Origin: Lachnospiraceae bacterium
GTDB taxonomy: Bacteria; Bacillota; Clostridia; Lachnospirales; Lachnospiraceae
Reading direction: 5' to 3'
Length of the DNA: 64,000 nt
Assembly: GCA_022800815.1 (NCBI GenBank)
Contig: JAAWRC010000006.1
Coordinates: forward strand, 36,363 to 100,362
Of the stretch, positions 34,090-43,236 are shown piece by piece (positions within the stretch are counted from its first letter, which is position 1; each line of letters begins with the position of its first letter). Both the position numbers and the translations under genes were made by a program. The notes below the pieces were generated by a model that saw only the letters and a list, made by a program, of their open reading frames with translations, was not told the origin of the DNA and searched no databases.

Positions 34090-37000
34090 ATGAGAGGATG
34101 GAGGAGGGTTCTCGGGTTGTTCCTGGCGGTCGTGTTGACCGCCATGGGGCTTGCTCCCTGCGCACAGGCTCACCCGCAGACGACAAACGTCACAACGGGT
34201 TTCCAGGATGGATGGTGTTTTCACTATGTGGACGGCCATACGTCGAAGGGCGGGTATTTTTACGTGCAGGAGACGGGGGAAAGGCTGTTTTGTCTGGAAC
34301 CACATGTCAACACGGTGACTTCCGCCAGAGATCATTGGGTCACGCTGACGGAATATTTTGGTCAGGATGCGGCCTTTGCGGGGAAGCTCAGCCTGATTGC
34401 CTGGTACGGGGAGCACTCCGGCTGGGGATTGGACGGCTGGGCGGCGGCCCAGTCGCTGATATGGAAATATATTATGGAGCGAAACGGCGAGATCGGGGAA
34501 CAGTGGATTTCTACGAATACCATGGGTACCAGAGAGCAGCTGCAGGTTTATTATGATGCCATCGAACAGAAAATCAGTGATTACTATAAAGTTCCCGGTT
34601 TTGACAAACAGACGGTTACCCTGCAGGCGGGGCAGAGCACGACGGTCACGGACGCAAACGGTGCGCTTTCCGCCATGACGGGGGAGGGGAGCGGGCCCAT
34701 TCAGATTGCGAAGGAGGGAAACAGCCTTACGATCACGGCCACGGGCACGGATGCCGGGACGGGCGTGGTGCGGTTAAAAAAGCAGTTGTCCGGGGGCTGG
34801 GAAGGCGACAATTTTGCATATACGGCGGACGGGTATCAAGATGTGATGACCTGCGGGGCCTATGAACCGGTGCGGGCGTCTCTGACGATCCGGGTCACGG
34901 AGGCACCGGTTTCCATGCAGATTTCCAAACAGGATCTGACGACGGGAGAGGAACTCCCTGGGTCCAGGCTCAGGGTGACAGATGGAAGCGGAAACGTGGT
35001 GGATGAGTGGACATCGGAATCAACACCTCACATGATTCAGAATCTGAAAAAGGGACAGACCTATGTCCTGACGGAAATTCTCCCGGCGCCTGGCTATGCG
35101 ACGGCCCAAAGCGTTTCCTTTACGGCGTCCCACGGGAGTGCACCGGTCGTGATGAAAGACGACGTCACCAGGGTGCAGATTTCCAAGACGGATCTGACCG
35201 GCGGGAAGGAACTTCCTGGGGCCAGTCTGCAGGTGACGGACTCCGGGGGAAGGCTGATTGACAGATGGATATCGGGGAAGACTCCCCATGAGATCACAAA
35301 ATTGACGGTGGGGGAGACGTATACCCTGACGGAGCTCCTCCCGGCACCCGGCTATGCGACGGCCCGGTCCGTCTCTTTTACCGTGGCCGATACGGGGGAT
35401 GTCCAGAAGGTGCAGATGAAAGACGACATCACGAGAATCGGGATCTCGAAAAAAGATCTGACGACGGGGGAGGAGCTTGCGGGGGCCAGTCTGCGGTTGA
35501 CCAATTCGGAGGGGGAAATCGTGGAGGAATGGATCTCGGGGGAGACGCCCCACGGAATTACGAAACTGACGGCGGGAGAGACGTATACCCTGACGGAAAC
35601 CCGTCCTGCGGACGGTTACGTGACGGCTGAACCCATATCTTTCATGGTGAAGGATACCGGGCAGATTCAGAAGATTGAAATGGGAGACGCCATCACGAGG
35701 GTCCATATCCGGAAGACGGGGCTTTCCATAGGAGGGGGCGGGGAGGAGCCGGAAGAAGGCCTCTCCGGAGCCACCCTCAGGGTGACGGACGCTTCCGGAG
35801 GGATCGTGGACGAGTGGGTGACGGACGGAGAGCCGCATGTCCTGGAAAAATTAACGGTGGGAGAGCCGTATGTTTTGACGGAGCTTTCTCCTGCGGACGG
35901 TTATGTGACGGCAAAGCCCATGGAGTTTACCGTGCAGGATACGGAAGAGATCCAGGCAATCGTCATGGAAGATGACATTACCAGGATTGAGGTTTCCAAG
36001 ACCGACCTGACGACGGGGGAGGAACTTGCGGGGGCCAGTCTGCGGCTGACCGATTCGGAAGGAGAGATCGTGGAGGAATGGATCTCGGGGGAGGCACCTC
36101 ATCGGATCACAAAACTGACGGTGGGAGAAACCTACACTCTGACGGAGACACGCCCCGCAGACGGTTATGTGACGGCGGAGACAGTTACTTTCACCGTGGA
36201 AGACACGGGAGAAGTCCAGAAGGTGAGCATGGAGGACGATGTCACGAAAACGGAAATTTCCAAAGTGGACGTGGCGGACGGAAAGGCCCTGGCGGGAGCC
36301 AGGCTGCAGATCCTGGACCGAAAAGGTCAGGTGGTCTGTGAGTGGACCAGTGAAGAGCGGCCGAAGCTGATTGAAAAGCTGACGGCTGGAGAGACGTATG
36401 TTCTTCATGAGGAAACGGCACCGGAGGGCTATCTGACGGCTGTCGACCGGGAGTTTACGGTGTCCGATACCGGGGAGGTCCAGACGGTGACCCTGGAGGA
36501 CGAGCTGGCGGTGATCAATCTGGAAGTTGCCAAGAGGACGATCCGGCGGACTCAGACCGGAGATACTTATAAGTATACGATCACCACCCTGAGGAACGCC
36601 TCCAATACGTCTCTGGAGAACTTTACCTGCACGGATTATCTGCCGGAACAGGTCACCATGCGGGAGTTACATACGGGAACTTTCAGCGACGAGCTGGACT
36701 ATTCCATCGCCTATCAGACCAATCGTTCCGACGAATGGCATCCCCTGGCGGGGGGCCTAAGCTCCACGGCAAATCATGTCATATCCTTTGCATCCATTCC
36801 TCTGGAGGAGGGGGAACAGGTGACGGCTTATCGGTATGAGTTCGGCACGGCACCCGCAGGTTTCGAGATCGGAACCCAGAATCCGGTTTATTTTACGACC
36901 GTGAAACCGGGCGTGGACGTTTTGGAGGAGATGCTTACCAATATTACCCTTTCCGGGGACTGGAGAGGGGTGAGTGTGACGGACAAGGATGACACGGTCA

Positions 37001-37164
37001 CTTTGCTGTTCGAGGGCAAGATCGAACCCCTCAAGAGCTTCGGGCGCATCGTGACGGGGGACGCCTCGCCGGTTGCCGCCCTGATTCTCCTGGCGGCGGT
37101 TTCGGCGGGAACCTTCGGCGCAGTGGTTTTTGGGAGACGAAGGGCACGGCGGCGGGAAAAATGA
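34090..37164 (+). CDS. Thioester-domain adhesin with six SpaA/CnaB repeats
   Basis: This 1024-residue surface protein has a signal peptide (cleavage near 27). An N-terminal thioester-type domain has Cys68 (FCLEP) and Gln121 (AQSLIW) placed to form the Cys-Gln thioester that binds host or matrix amines. Six SpaA/CnaB-like modules follow (~276-361, 362-449, 450-537, 538-632, 633-720, 721-808), each opening ISK-x-D and carrying LTE...PA-x-GY. A DUF11-like domain (~810-975), a membrane helix (~993-1014) and a basic tail complete it. A normal LPXTG is absent. IVTGD (987-991) sits where the sorting signal belongs. No sortase gene is nearby. Modules 3 and 5 are nearly identical. Confidence 0.85.
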   Translation: MRGWRRVLGLFLAVVLTAMGLAPCAQAHPQTTNVTTGFQDGWCFHYVDGHTSKGGYFYVQETGERLFCLEPHVNTVTSARDHWVTLTEYFGQDAAFAGKLSLIAWYGEHSGWGLDGWAAAQSLIWKYIMERNGEIGEQWISTNTMGTREQLQVYYDAIEQKISDYYKVPGFDKQTVTLQAGQSTTVTDANGALSAMTGEGSGPIQIAKEGNSLTITATGTDAGTGVVRLKKQLSGGWEGDNFAYTADGYQDVMTCGAYEPVRASLTIRVTEAPVSMQISKQDLTTGEELPGSRLRVTDGSGNVVDEWTSESTPHMIQNLKKGQTYVLTEILPAPGYATAQSVSFTASHGSAPVVMKDDVTRVQISKTDLTGGKELPGASLQVTDSGGRLIDRWISGKTPHEITKLTVGETYTLTELLPAPGYATARSVSFTVADTGDVQKVQMKDDITRIGISKKDLTTGEELAGASLRLTNSEGEIVEEWISGETPHGITKLTAGETYTLTETRPADGYVTAEPISFMVKDTGQIQKIEMGDAITRVHIRKTGLSIGGGGEEPEEGLSGATLRVTDASGGIVDEWVTDGEPHVLEKLTVGEPYVLTELSPADGYVTAKPMEFTVQDTEEIQAIVMEDDITRIEVSKTDLTTGEELAGASLRLTDSEGEIVEEWISGEAPHRITKLTVGETYTLTETRPADGYVTAETVTFTVEDTGEVQKVSMEDDVTKTEISKVDVADGKALAGARLQILDRKGQVVCEWTSEERPKLIEKLTAGETYVLHEETAPEGYLTAVDREFTVSDTGEVQTVTLEDELAVINLEVAKRTIRRTQTGDTYKYTITTLRNASNTSLENFTCTDYLPEQVTMRELHTGTFSDELDYSIAYQTNRSDEWHPLAGGLSSTANHVISFASIPLEEGEQVTAYRYEFGTAPAGFEIGTQNPVYFTTVKPGVDVLEEMLTNITLSGDWRGVSVTDKDDTVTLLFEGKIEPLKSFGRIVTGDASPVAALILLAAVSAGTFGAVVFGRRRARRREK

Positions 37165-37177
37165 ACGTGTCGGTGCG

Positions 37178-38542
37178 TTAAGCCTCGTCTTTTTCCAGTT
37201 TGCGGAACATACGGACAAGGACGAGGACTGCCGCCACGGCCAGAACGAATTCTGCGGTGAACTGGGCATAGGCCAGACCATAAAGCGGCCAGAGGAAATT
37301 CCACAGATAGAGGGCCGGGATCTCCAGGATGATTTTTCGGAGAAGGGCGAACACAAGAGCTTTTTTCCCCATGCCGCAGGCCTGAAACACGCCGACGGCC
37401 AGAAAATCCATACAGAGAAAGGGGAGGGCCAGGCAGAGTCCTCTGAGAAAACGGCTGCCGTAAGCCACGATGGCCGGATTTTTCATGAAGAGGCGGATGA
37501 AGAAGCCGGAACCGAGGAAATACAGGACGCTCATGGTCACCATGAAGGAGATGGAGGTGCGCACGGCAAAGAGCAGAGTCTTTTTCATCCGGGGAACGTT
37601 TCCGGAAGCGTAGTTGTAGCTGATTAAGGGCATCAGCCCTTGGGAAAGTCCCAGTGCGATGTACATGGGAATCATGTTCAGCTTCTGCGAGATTCCCATG
37701 GCGGCGACGGCCTCGGGGCCAAAGGAGGAGGTAAAATTGTTGAGCACGGTCATGCCGGTCACGTTTAACAGATTCTGGATCGAGGCCGGTATGCCGACGC
37801 CGCAGATCCCTGCCACGATGGCCTTTCCGGGACGGAACATGGCCGGATTCAGGGAGACATAGGTGTTTTTTCGTTTTACGAAAAGCAGTACGAAGAAATA
37901 CAGACAGGCGGTACAGTTGGAGAGGAAGGTTGCAAAACCGGCCCCTGCGGCACCCATGCCGAGGCCCTGGGGAAGAATGAAGATCGGGTCGAGGATGATA
38001 TTTAAAAGACAGCCGCTCATGGTGCCGATGCTGGCGTGCAGAGAGGCTCCCTCGGAGCGGACCATGTAGGCGAGAACCACATTCAATATGGAAGGAACAG
38101 CACCGAAGGTGACAGTCCATTTCAGGTACTGGGCGGTGGCGGAAACTGTATCTTCCCCGGCACCCAGGACCGTGAGGAGGGGAGAGCGAAACAGGGTAAA
38201 GCACAGGGAAAACAAAAGACCGCTGAAAACGGAGCAGTAAAAACCGAAGGCGGAGCTCTTCTTCACGGTATCATAATCTTTTCTGCCCAGGGCGCGGCTC
38301 ATCATGCTGGAACTTCCCACGCCGAACAGGTTGTTGACGGCGTTGAAGGCCAGCAGGACAGGGGAGGCCAGCGTCACGGCGGCGTTCTGGACGGAGTTAT
38401 TTAAAAGTCCGACAAAATAAGTGTCGGCCATGTTGTAGATCACCATGACGAGGGAGCTTAAGATGGTGGGAATGGACATGGCCATGACGGCCTTTGCGAC
38501 CGGAGCTTCCTCAAACAGGTATATTTTTTTCTGATCGTTCAT
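37178..38542 (-). CDS. MATE family efflux transporter
   Basis: This 454-residue polytopic membrane protein has the two-half, twelve-helix layout of MATE exporters, with the family motifs MSIPTILSSLVMVIYNMADTYFVG in the first helices and GIPASIQNLL in the second half. MATE proteins export cationic drugs and metabolites using sodium or proton gradients. I chose ATG 38542 because AAGGAG lies 10 nt upstream. The longer frame adds 15 polar residues. It converges on the adhesin gene with only 13 bp between the stops. Confidence 0.9.
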   Translation of the reverse strand: MNDQKKIYLFEEAPVAKAVMAMSIPTILSSLVMVIYNMADTYFVGLLNNSVQNAAVTLASPVLLAFNAVNNLFGVGSSSMMSRALGRKDYDTVKKSSAFGFYCSVFSGLLFSLCFTLFRSPLLTVLGAGEDTVSATAQYLKWTVTFGAVPSILNVVLAYMVRSEGASLHASIGTMSGCLLNIILDPIFILPQGLGMGAAGAGFATFLSNCTACLYFFVLLFVKRKNTYVSLNPAMFRPGKAIVAGICGVGIPASIQNLLNVTGMTVLNNFTSSFGPEAVAAMGISQKLNMIPMYIALGLSQGLMPLISYNYASGNVPRMKKTLLFAVRTSISFMVTMSVLYFLGSGFFIRLFMKNPAIVAYGSRFLRGLCLALPFLCMDFLAVGVFQACGMGKKALVFALLRKIILEIPALYLWNFLWPLYGLAYAQFTAEFVLAVAAVLVLVRMFRKLEKDEA

Positions 38543-38649
38543 GACGGGTTTTGCTCCTTGTTTTGTATTTCTTTGGCATGTCTCCATTGATTGTACATAG
38601 AAAGACGTGGAATGTCAACTTTTCCGGTTTCTGTACCGGATTCCCTGGT

Positions 38650-38677
38650 TCTAATTCGAGGGACAGGCTCATAGATT
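38650..38677 (+). promoter_or_regulatory. Possible sigma-E promoter of the spoIIIA operon
   Basis: TCTAATT (38650-38656) and CATAGATT (38670-38677), 13 bp apart, resemble sigma-E elements (-10 consensus CATACANT), and spoIIIA is a sigma-E operon in Bacillus. The match is partial. A small hairpin (TCCGGT/ACCGGA) lies at 38623-38640. Confidence 0.4.
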
Positions 38678-38699
38678 AAGGTAGGAGGCAGGTGAGAGC

Positions 38700-39722
38700 A
38701 TGAGAGGCGGAGAAGAATTGATAAAAATATTAGCCGGATCCCTGCGGGGAATCGTGGAGCGGGCTCCTTTTTCCTTTGAGGGTCTGCAGGAGGTGAAGCT
38801 TCGGACCGGAAGGCCCTTTTTGTGCCGGTATGAAGGCCGGGAATACGGATTTCTGGAAACGGGAGAACCTGTGGCAACGGGGCCGGAGGGCGGCGAAAAT
38901 TCCACAAAGGGACTGAGGAAGATAAGCGGAAGCGAGGTAAAGGAAACCCTGGAATATGCCGGTAGTTATTCTCTTTATGCTTATGAGGAGGAACTGAGGC
39001 AGGGGTTTTTGACCGTCCAGGGAGGGCACAGAATCGGGTTGGCCGGAAAAACGGTTCTGGTGGAAGGGAGGGTTCGAAGCCTTAAGCATGTTTCTTTTCT
39101 GAACATCCGTCTGGCGCATCAGGTGAAAGGTTGTGCGGCGGGACTGATTCCCTATCTGTACGACGGCGACAGAGTCCGCAGCACGCTGATTCTGTCGCCT
39201 CCCGGTTTTGGAAAGACGACGCTCCTTCGGGACCTGATCCGCCTGATTTCCGACGGGACGGAGGGACATGCCGGCGTCACCGTGGGAGTTGCGGACGAGC
39301 GGTCAGAACTTGCGGCCTGTTATCAGGGGGTCCCGCAGAATGACATCGGAGAGCGGACGGACGTGCTGGACGCCTGTCCGAAGGCGGAGGGCCTGTCCAT
39401 GCTGATCCGGTCCATGTCGCCCCAGGTGGTGGCCGCCGACGAGATCGGAGGTGACAGGGATGCGGAGGCGCTGCGCCAGGCGGCCTGCTGCGGCTGCAGC
39501 GTATTGGCCACGGCACACGGAGGCACCCTGGAAGAAATCCGGGGAAAGCCTTCCATGGAACGCCTTTTAAGAGAAGGGCTTTTTGAACGGCATATTCTTC
39601 TTGGAGGGGCGAATGCGGGTCGGAGGCAGGTGGGACAGGTCCTTGGAATTTATGGAAGAGACGGGCGCATCCTGTACGATCCGGACAGTAAAAGAGAAAG
39701 CGGGGAAATGCCATGGCATTGA
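38700..39722 (+). CDS. spoIIIAA: Stage III sporulation protein AA
   Basis: This 340-residue ATPase has a P-loop, PPGFGKTTLLRD, preceded by a ring-forming N-terminal region. It is related to type II/IV secretion ATPases. It is the motor-like component of the mother-cell to forespore channel (SpoIIIA-SpoIIQ) that supports late sigma-G activity. The GTGAGAGC before ATG 38700 is a weak site and an AGGAGG lies 11 nt upstream. The gene overlaps spoIIIAB by 10 bp. Confidence 0.95.
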   Translation: MRGGEELIKILAGSLRGIVERAPFSFEGLQEVKLRTGRPFLCRYEGREYGFLETGEPVATGPEGGENSTKGLRKISGSEVKETLEYAGSYSLYAYEEELRQGFLTVQGGHRIGLAGKTVLVEGRVRSLKHVSFLNIRLAHQVKGCAAGLIPYLYDGDRVRSTLILSPPGFGKTTLLRDLIRLISDGTEGHAGVTVGVADERSELAACYQGVPQNDIGERTDVLDACPKAEGLSMLIRSMSPQVVAADEIGGDRDAEALRQAACCGCSVLATAHGGTLEEIRGKPSMERLLREGLFERHILLGGANAGRRQVGQVLGIYGRDGRILYDPDSKRESGEMPWH

Positions 39723-40234
39723 AGGTCATCGGAGCGGTCTGCATCATCATATCCACCACGGCCATCGGTTTTGGGCAGAGCTTCCGTCTGCATCTGCGCT
39801 ACAGGGAGCTTCAGGAGCTGAAAAAGATCCTGTGCCTGCTTTCCGGGGAGATCCGTTTTGGCGGGGGAACCCTGGAGGAGGCTTTTGAGCAGGTGGCGGG
39901 GCGGAGCGGCCCTCCCTTTCAGGGATTTTTTCTGTTCCTTGCGGAGGAAATGAGAAAGAAAGAGGGGGAAAGGCTTATGGACATCTGGAACCGGGCTGCG
40001 GGGGAACGGTTAAAGGATGCCCATTTGACGAGAACAGACCAGGAGATCGTTGCGAGACTGGGGAATGAGATGGGGCTGCTTGACAGGGAGACCCAGCTGC
40101 GCACCATTGCACTGGCCGCAGAACAGGTGGAAGATGCGAGGAAAGAGCTTCAGGGGGAACTTCCGAAAAAAATGCGCCTGTACAACTGCCTGGGTATTCT
40201 GGCAGGGGTGTTTATCACCATACTGCTTGTCTGA
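39713..40234 (+). CDS. spoIIIAB: Stage III sporulation protein AB
   Basis: This 173-residue protein has an N-terminal hydrophobic helix (~4-22), a helical core resembling type II secretion F-domain proteins (ELKKILCLLSGEIRFGGGTLEEAF) and a C-terminal membrane helix (~157-173). It belongs to the SpoIIIA export complex and overlaps spoIIIAA, which suggests coupled translation. Confidence 0.93.
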   Translation: MALKVIGAVCIIISTTAIGFGQSFRLHLRYRELQELKKILCLLSGEIRFGGGTLEEAFEQVAGRSGPPFQGFFLFLAEEMRKKEGERLMDIWNRAAGERLKDAHLTRTDQEIVARLGNEMGLLDRETQLRTIALAAEQVEDARKELQGELPKKMRLYNCLGILAGVFITILLV

Positions 40235-40255
40235 TCATAAGGTACGGAGGGAGAC

Positions 40256-40450
40256 ATGACAGTTAGCCTGATTTTTAAAATTGCGGCAGTGGGCGTTCTG
40301 GTGTCCGTCATCTGCCAGGTGCTCAAACACAGCGGAAGAGAGGAGCATGCCTTTCTCACTAGCCTGGCGGGGCTTTTGCTGGTGCTCTATTGGCTGGTTC
40401 CGTATATTTATGAGTTGTTTGAATCCATTAAGAAGCTGTTTTCACTATAA
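40256..40450 (+). CDS. spoIIIAC: Stage III sporulation protein AC
   Basis: A 64-residue membrane protein with two hydrophobic helices (IFKIAAVGVLVSVICQVL and LTSLAGLLLVLYWLVPY). Size, composition and position match SpoIIIAC, which is homologous to half of SpoIIIAD. It is a component of the feeding-tube channel, with GGAGGG before the ATG. Confidence 0.92.
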   Translation: MTVSLIFKIAAVGVLVSVICQVLKHSGREEHAFLTSLAGLLLVLYWLVPYIYELFESIKKLFSL

Positions 40451-40459
40451 AAGTTCAGG

Positions 40460-40858
40460 ATGGAAGAGGGAAGTGCAGTGATCAAGATCGCAGCGGTGGG
40501 GGTGGCCGCCGTATTAATGGCCATGCAGTTTAAGGAAATCAAACCCCAGTTTTCCGTTTACATGGTGTTTGGAGCGGGAATCCTTATTTTTTTCTATGCA
40601 TTTGGGAAACTTTCGGAAATCATATCGGCGGTGGACGCACTTTCGGAGCATGCCGTTATTGAAGAGAAATATTTTGAGATCCTGTTAAAAATGCTGGGAA
40701 TCAGCTACGTGTCCGAATTCGCGGCCTCTCTCTGCCGGGACGGCGGTTATGGCTCCGTGGCCGGACAGATCGAGCTTTTTGGGCGGCTTTCGATCCTGTT
40801 AGTCAGCATGCCGGTGATTTTGTCCCTTCTGGAGCTCATGGGACGGCTTCTCACATGA
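40460..40858 (+). CDS. spoIIIAD: Stage III sporulation protein AD
   Basis: A 132-residue membrane protein with an N-terminal helix like that of SpoIIIAC (VIKIAAVGVAAVLMAMQFK), a central amphipathic region (EEKYFEILLKMLGISYVSEFAASLCRD family segment) and a C-terminal helix. It starts 9 bp after spoIIIAC and its stop overlaps the spoIIIAE start by four bases. Confidence 0.92.
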   Translation: MEEGSAVIKIAAVGVAAVLMAMQFKEIKPQFSVYMVFGAGILIFFYAFGKLSEIISAVDALSEHAVIEEKYFEILLKMLGISYVSEFAASLCRDGGYGSVAGQIELFGRLSILLVSMPVILSLLELMGRLLT

Positions 40859-42000
40859 GGGGGGAGAGGAGAAGGGCCGGAGGGAAGTGTTCTTTCGGAT
40901 GTCTGCCCTGGATGGCGACACTCTTTGCCCTGCTGTTTTTTTCTGGAGAGGCCCAGGCGTCCGGGGATGTGGACAAGTATGATTACAGCGGTGCGCAGGA
41001 CGTGATGGAGGAGGCCATGGAGGAGGCCCCTTCCTTTTCTGACCTGGTGGAAATGCTGGTTTCCGGGAAGGCGGGGGAGTTCGTCTCGGAGGTGTTTTCC
41101 TACCTGAAAAAAAGCCTGTTTTCAGAGATGGGAGCCAGCAGGAGCAGTCTGGGACACATTCTCCTGATTGCGGCCTTCGGAACGGTCTTTTCCGGACTGG
41201 CGTCCTCCTTTCAGGACAGGCAGGCGGGAGAAATGGGATTTTATGTCACGTACCTTCTTCTCCTGTCCCTGCTTCTCACGGCCTTTTCGGGGGCGGTTCA
41301 GATTGCGAAGGACACGGTGTCCCATGTCATGGCCTTTATGAGCGCATTGATTCCGGCTTTCACCCTGTCGGTGGCGGCGGCGGGAAAACCGCTGACTTCG
41401 GTGTTCTCTTATGAATTCATCATAGCGGTGACCGGCATTGCGGAGTGGCTGTTTCAGATGATTTTTATCCCGGGAATTCAGGTTTACGTGGTCCTCGCAC
41501 TGGTCAACCGCATTTCGAAAGAGGAGATTCTCACAAAAATGACGGAGCTTTTGGAACTGCTTTTGGGCTGGGGAGTGAAGACGCTGATCGGTCTGGTGGT
41601 GGGATATGGTGCGATCCAGAGTATGGTGATTCCTGCGGCGGATTCGGTCAGGTCGGGCTCCCTGGTAAAGCTGCTCAGTGCGATTCCTGGCATCGGGGGC
41701 AGTGCGGGGGCGGCCGCCAGCCTGGTGACGGGTACGGGCTGCCTGATCAAAAACGGGATCGGCACGGCGGCGCTCATCGTGCTCGTGCTCCTGGCGGCGG
41801 TACCGGTACTGAAGCTGACGGTTTTGACCGTTCTCTATTACGGAGCGGCGGCCGTGGTTCAGCCAATGGCAGACGAGAGGGTGACGGAGTGTCTGGCGGG
41901 GGTGGCGGGCGCCGTCAGGATGTTGTTAAAGATCACTGCCGCCGCAGCCGGAATGTTTTTGCTGATCATCGGGGTGATCTGTGCGTTTACTTCTGTTTGA
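40855..42000 (+). CDS. spoIIIAE: Stage III sporulation protein AE
   Basis: This 381-residue protein has an N-terminal signal-like helix, an extracytoplasmic stretch and about seven transmembrane segments, ending with a hydrophobic helix. The typical SpoIIIAE segments are present (DLVEMLVSGK, LIPAFTLSVAAAGKP, IPGIGGSAGAAASLVTG). It is the large membrane component of the SpoIIIA complex. Translation is coupled to spoIIIAD through an ATGA overlap. Confidence 0.94.
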   Translation: MRGERRRAGGKCSFGCLPWMATLFALLFFSGEAQASGDVDKYDYSGAQDVMEEAMEEAPSFSDLVEMLVSGKAGEFVSEVFSYLKKSLFSEMGASRSSLGHILLIAAFGTVFSGLASSFQDRQAGEMGFYVTYLLLLSLLLTAFSGAVQIAKDTVSHVMAFMSALIPAFTLSVAAAGKPLTSVFSYEFIIAVTGIAEWLFQMIFIPGIQVYVVLALVNRISKEEILTKMTELLELLLGWGVKTLIGLVVGYGAIQSMVIPAADSVRSGSLVKLLSAIPGIGGSAGAAASLVTGTGCLIKNGIGTAALIVLVLLAAVPVLKLTVLTVLYYGAAAVVQPMADERVTECLAGVAGAVRMLLKITAAAAGMFLLIIGVICAFTSV

Positions 42001-42015
42001 CGGGGAGGGAGAGCG

Positions 42016-42621
42016 GTGCTGGAGAAATTTTATGGATGGGTCAAAACCATTGCGGCCTGTTTGATCTTCCTGTCCCTGATCATAAGGCTGCTTCCGGAGG
42101 GGAAAAATATCAAGTATATACGGTACTTTATGGGGATGGTGCTGGTTCTGGTGGTACTTGCGCCTGCGGGAAGGCTGTTTGGACTGGAAAAGGTTTTTTC
42201 GCAGCTGGAGATTTCTTTTGAGAGGGAGGGGGCGAGGGCGGATTTTGAAGGCGAGCTTGCCCTGATGGGGGAGGTCTATGCGGAGGAGGTGGTAAGGGGT
42301 TATGAGGAGGAGCTGGCGGCAGAGGTCCTTCGTTTTCTGGAAAGGGAGGGCTACGGGGATTGTTCCGTCCGGGTGACGATCGACGCCGAAGAGGACAGCG
42401 AAACCTTCGGCCGGGTGAAGCAGCTGGAGATTTTTCCTTTTGAAAGCAGAGCGGAGGAGGGGGAGACTGGAAAGATTGTCATAGAAAAAAAGAAAGTACA
42501 GATTCTCTCCGAGGAACCGCCGGAAAAAAATTATCTGGAAGAGGCACAGGAGGGGGAATGGAGGAAGCTTTTGGCCGAGGAGTTTTCGGTGCCGGAGGAA
42601 GCGGTGCGTATTGTCAGATGA
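42016..42621 (+). CDS. spoIIIAF: Stage III sporulation protein AF
   Basis: A 201-residue protein starting with GTG at 42016 (GGGAGGGAGAG upstream). Two hydrophobic helices at the N-terminus (~10-30 and ~38-55) are followed by a soluble, acidic domain with the ring-building fold inferred for SpoIIIAF. The order within the operon supports the call. Confidence 0.9.
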   Translation: MLEKFYGWVKTIAACLIFLSLIIRLLPEGKNIKYIRYFMGMVLVLVVLAPAGRLFGLEKVFSQLEISFEREGARADFEGELALMGEVYAEEVVRGYEEELAAEVLRFLEREGYGDCSVRVTIDAEEDSETFGRVKQLEIFPFESRAEEGETGKIVIEKKKVQILSEEPPEKNYLEEAQEGEWRKLLAEEFSVPEEAVRIVR

Positions 42622-42646
42622 AAGGCGGGGAGGTGAAGACGGGGCC

Positions 42647-43222
42647 GTGAAGAAATGGAGATTTTCTTTGAAAAAGCTGCAGAAGATGAAAACAGAAACC
42701 TGGATTTTGCTTCTTCTGGCAGGAATTCTGCTGTTTGTCATCGCACTGCCGACAGAAAAGAAGACGGAGAGGGAGAAAGAGGAGACGCTTCCGTCTGTGG
42801 AACCTGCAGATTCAGGGGCGGAGGACTATGTACGGGAACTGGAAAAAAGGGTGGAGACGCTTCTGTCCACCATCGAGGGGGCCGGAAAAACGACGGTGCT
42901 TTTAACAGTGGAATCCGACGGGGAAACCATTTTGCAGATGGACTGGTCCCAGGAGCAGAAAAGCACCAGCGAGACGGACAGCGAGGGCGGCGTGGGAAGC
43001 TCGGAGGAACTTAGCCAGTCCAGGCAGACGGTCCTGTTTGGAAGCGAGGACGTCCCTTACGTGACGAAGGAACTCTGTCCGAAAGTGACGGGGGTTGTCG
43101 TTTCGGCGGAAGGGGGAGACAACGTGAAAGTAAAAACAGAAATCTCTGAGGCGATGGAAGCATTATTTGACGTCCCTCCACATAAAATTAAAGTATTAAA
43201 GAGAGTCAAAGAAGAATCTTAA
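42647..43222 (+). CDS. spoIIIAG: Stage III sporulation protein AG
   Basis: A 191-residue protein with one N-terminal membrane helix (TETWILLLLAGILLFVIALP), a linker and a soluble ring-building domain (YVRELEKRVETLLSTIEGAGKTTVLLTVE). It forms the large ring in the intermembrane space. The start is uncertain: GTG 42647 lies 12 nt after GGGAGGTG, while an in-frame TTG at 42611 overlaps spoIIIAF. I prefer the GTG. Confidence 0.9.
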   Translation: MKKWRFSLKKLQKMKTETWILLLLAGILLFVIALPTEKKTEREKEETLPSVEPADSGAEDYVRELEKRVETLLSTIEGAGKTTVLLTVESDGETILQMDWSQEQKSTSETDSEGGVGSSEELSQSRQTVLFGSEDVPYVTKELCPKVTGVVVSAEGGDNVKVKTEISEAMEALFDVPPHKIKVLKRVKEES

Positions 43223-43236
43223 AAAGGAGCGGTACT

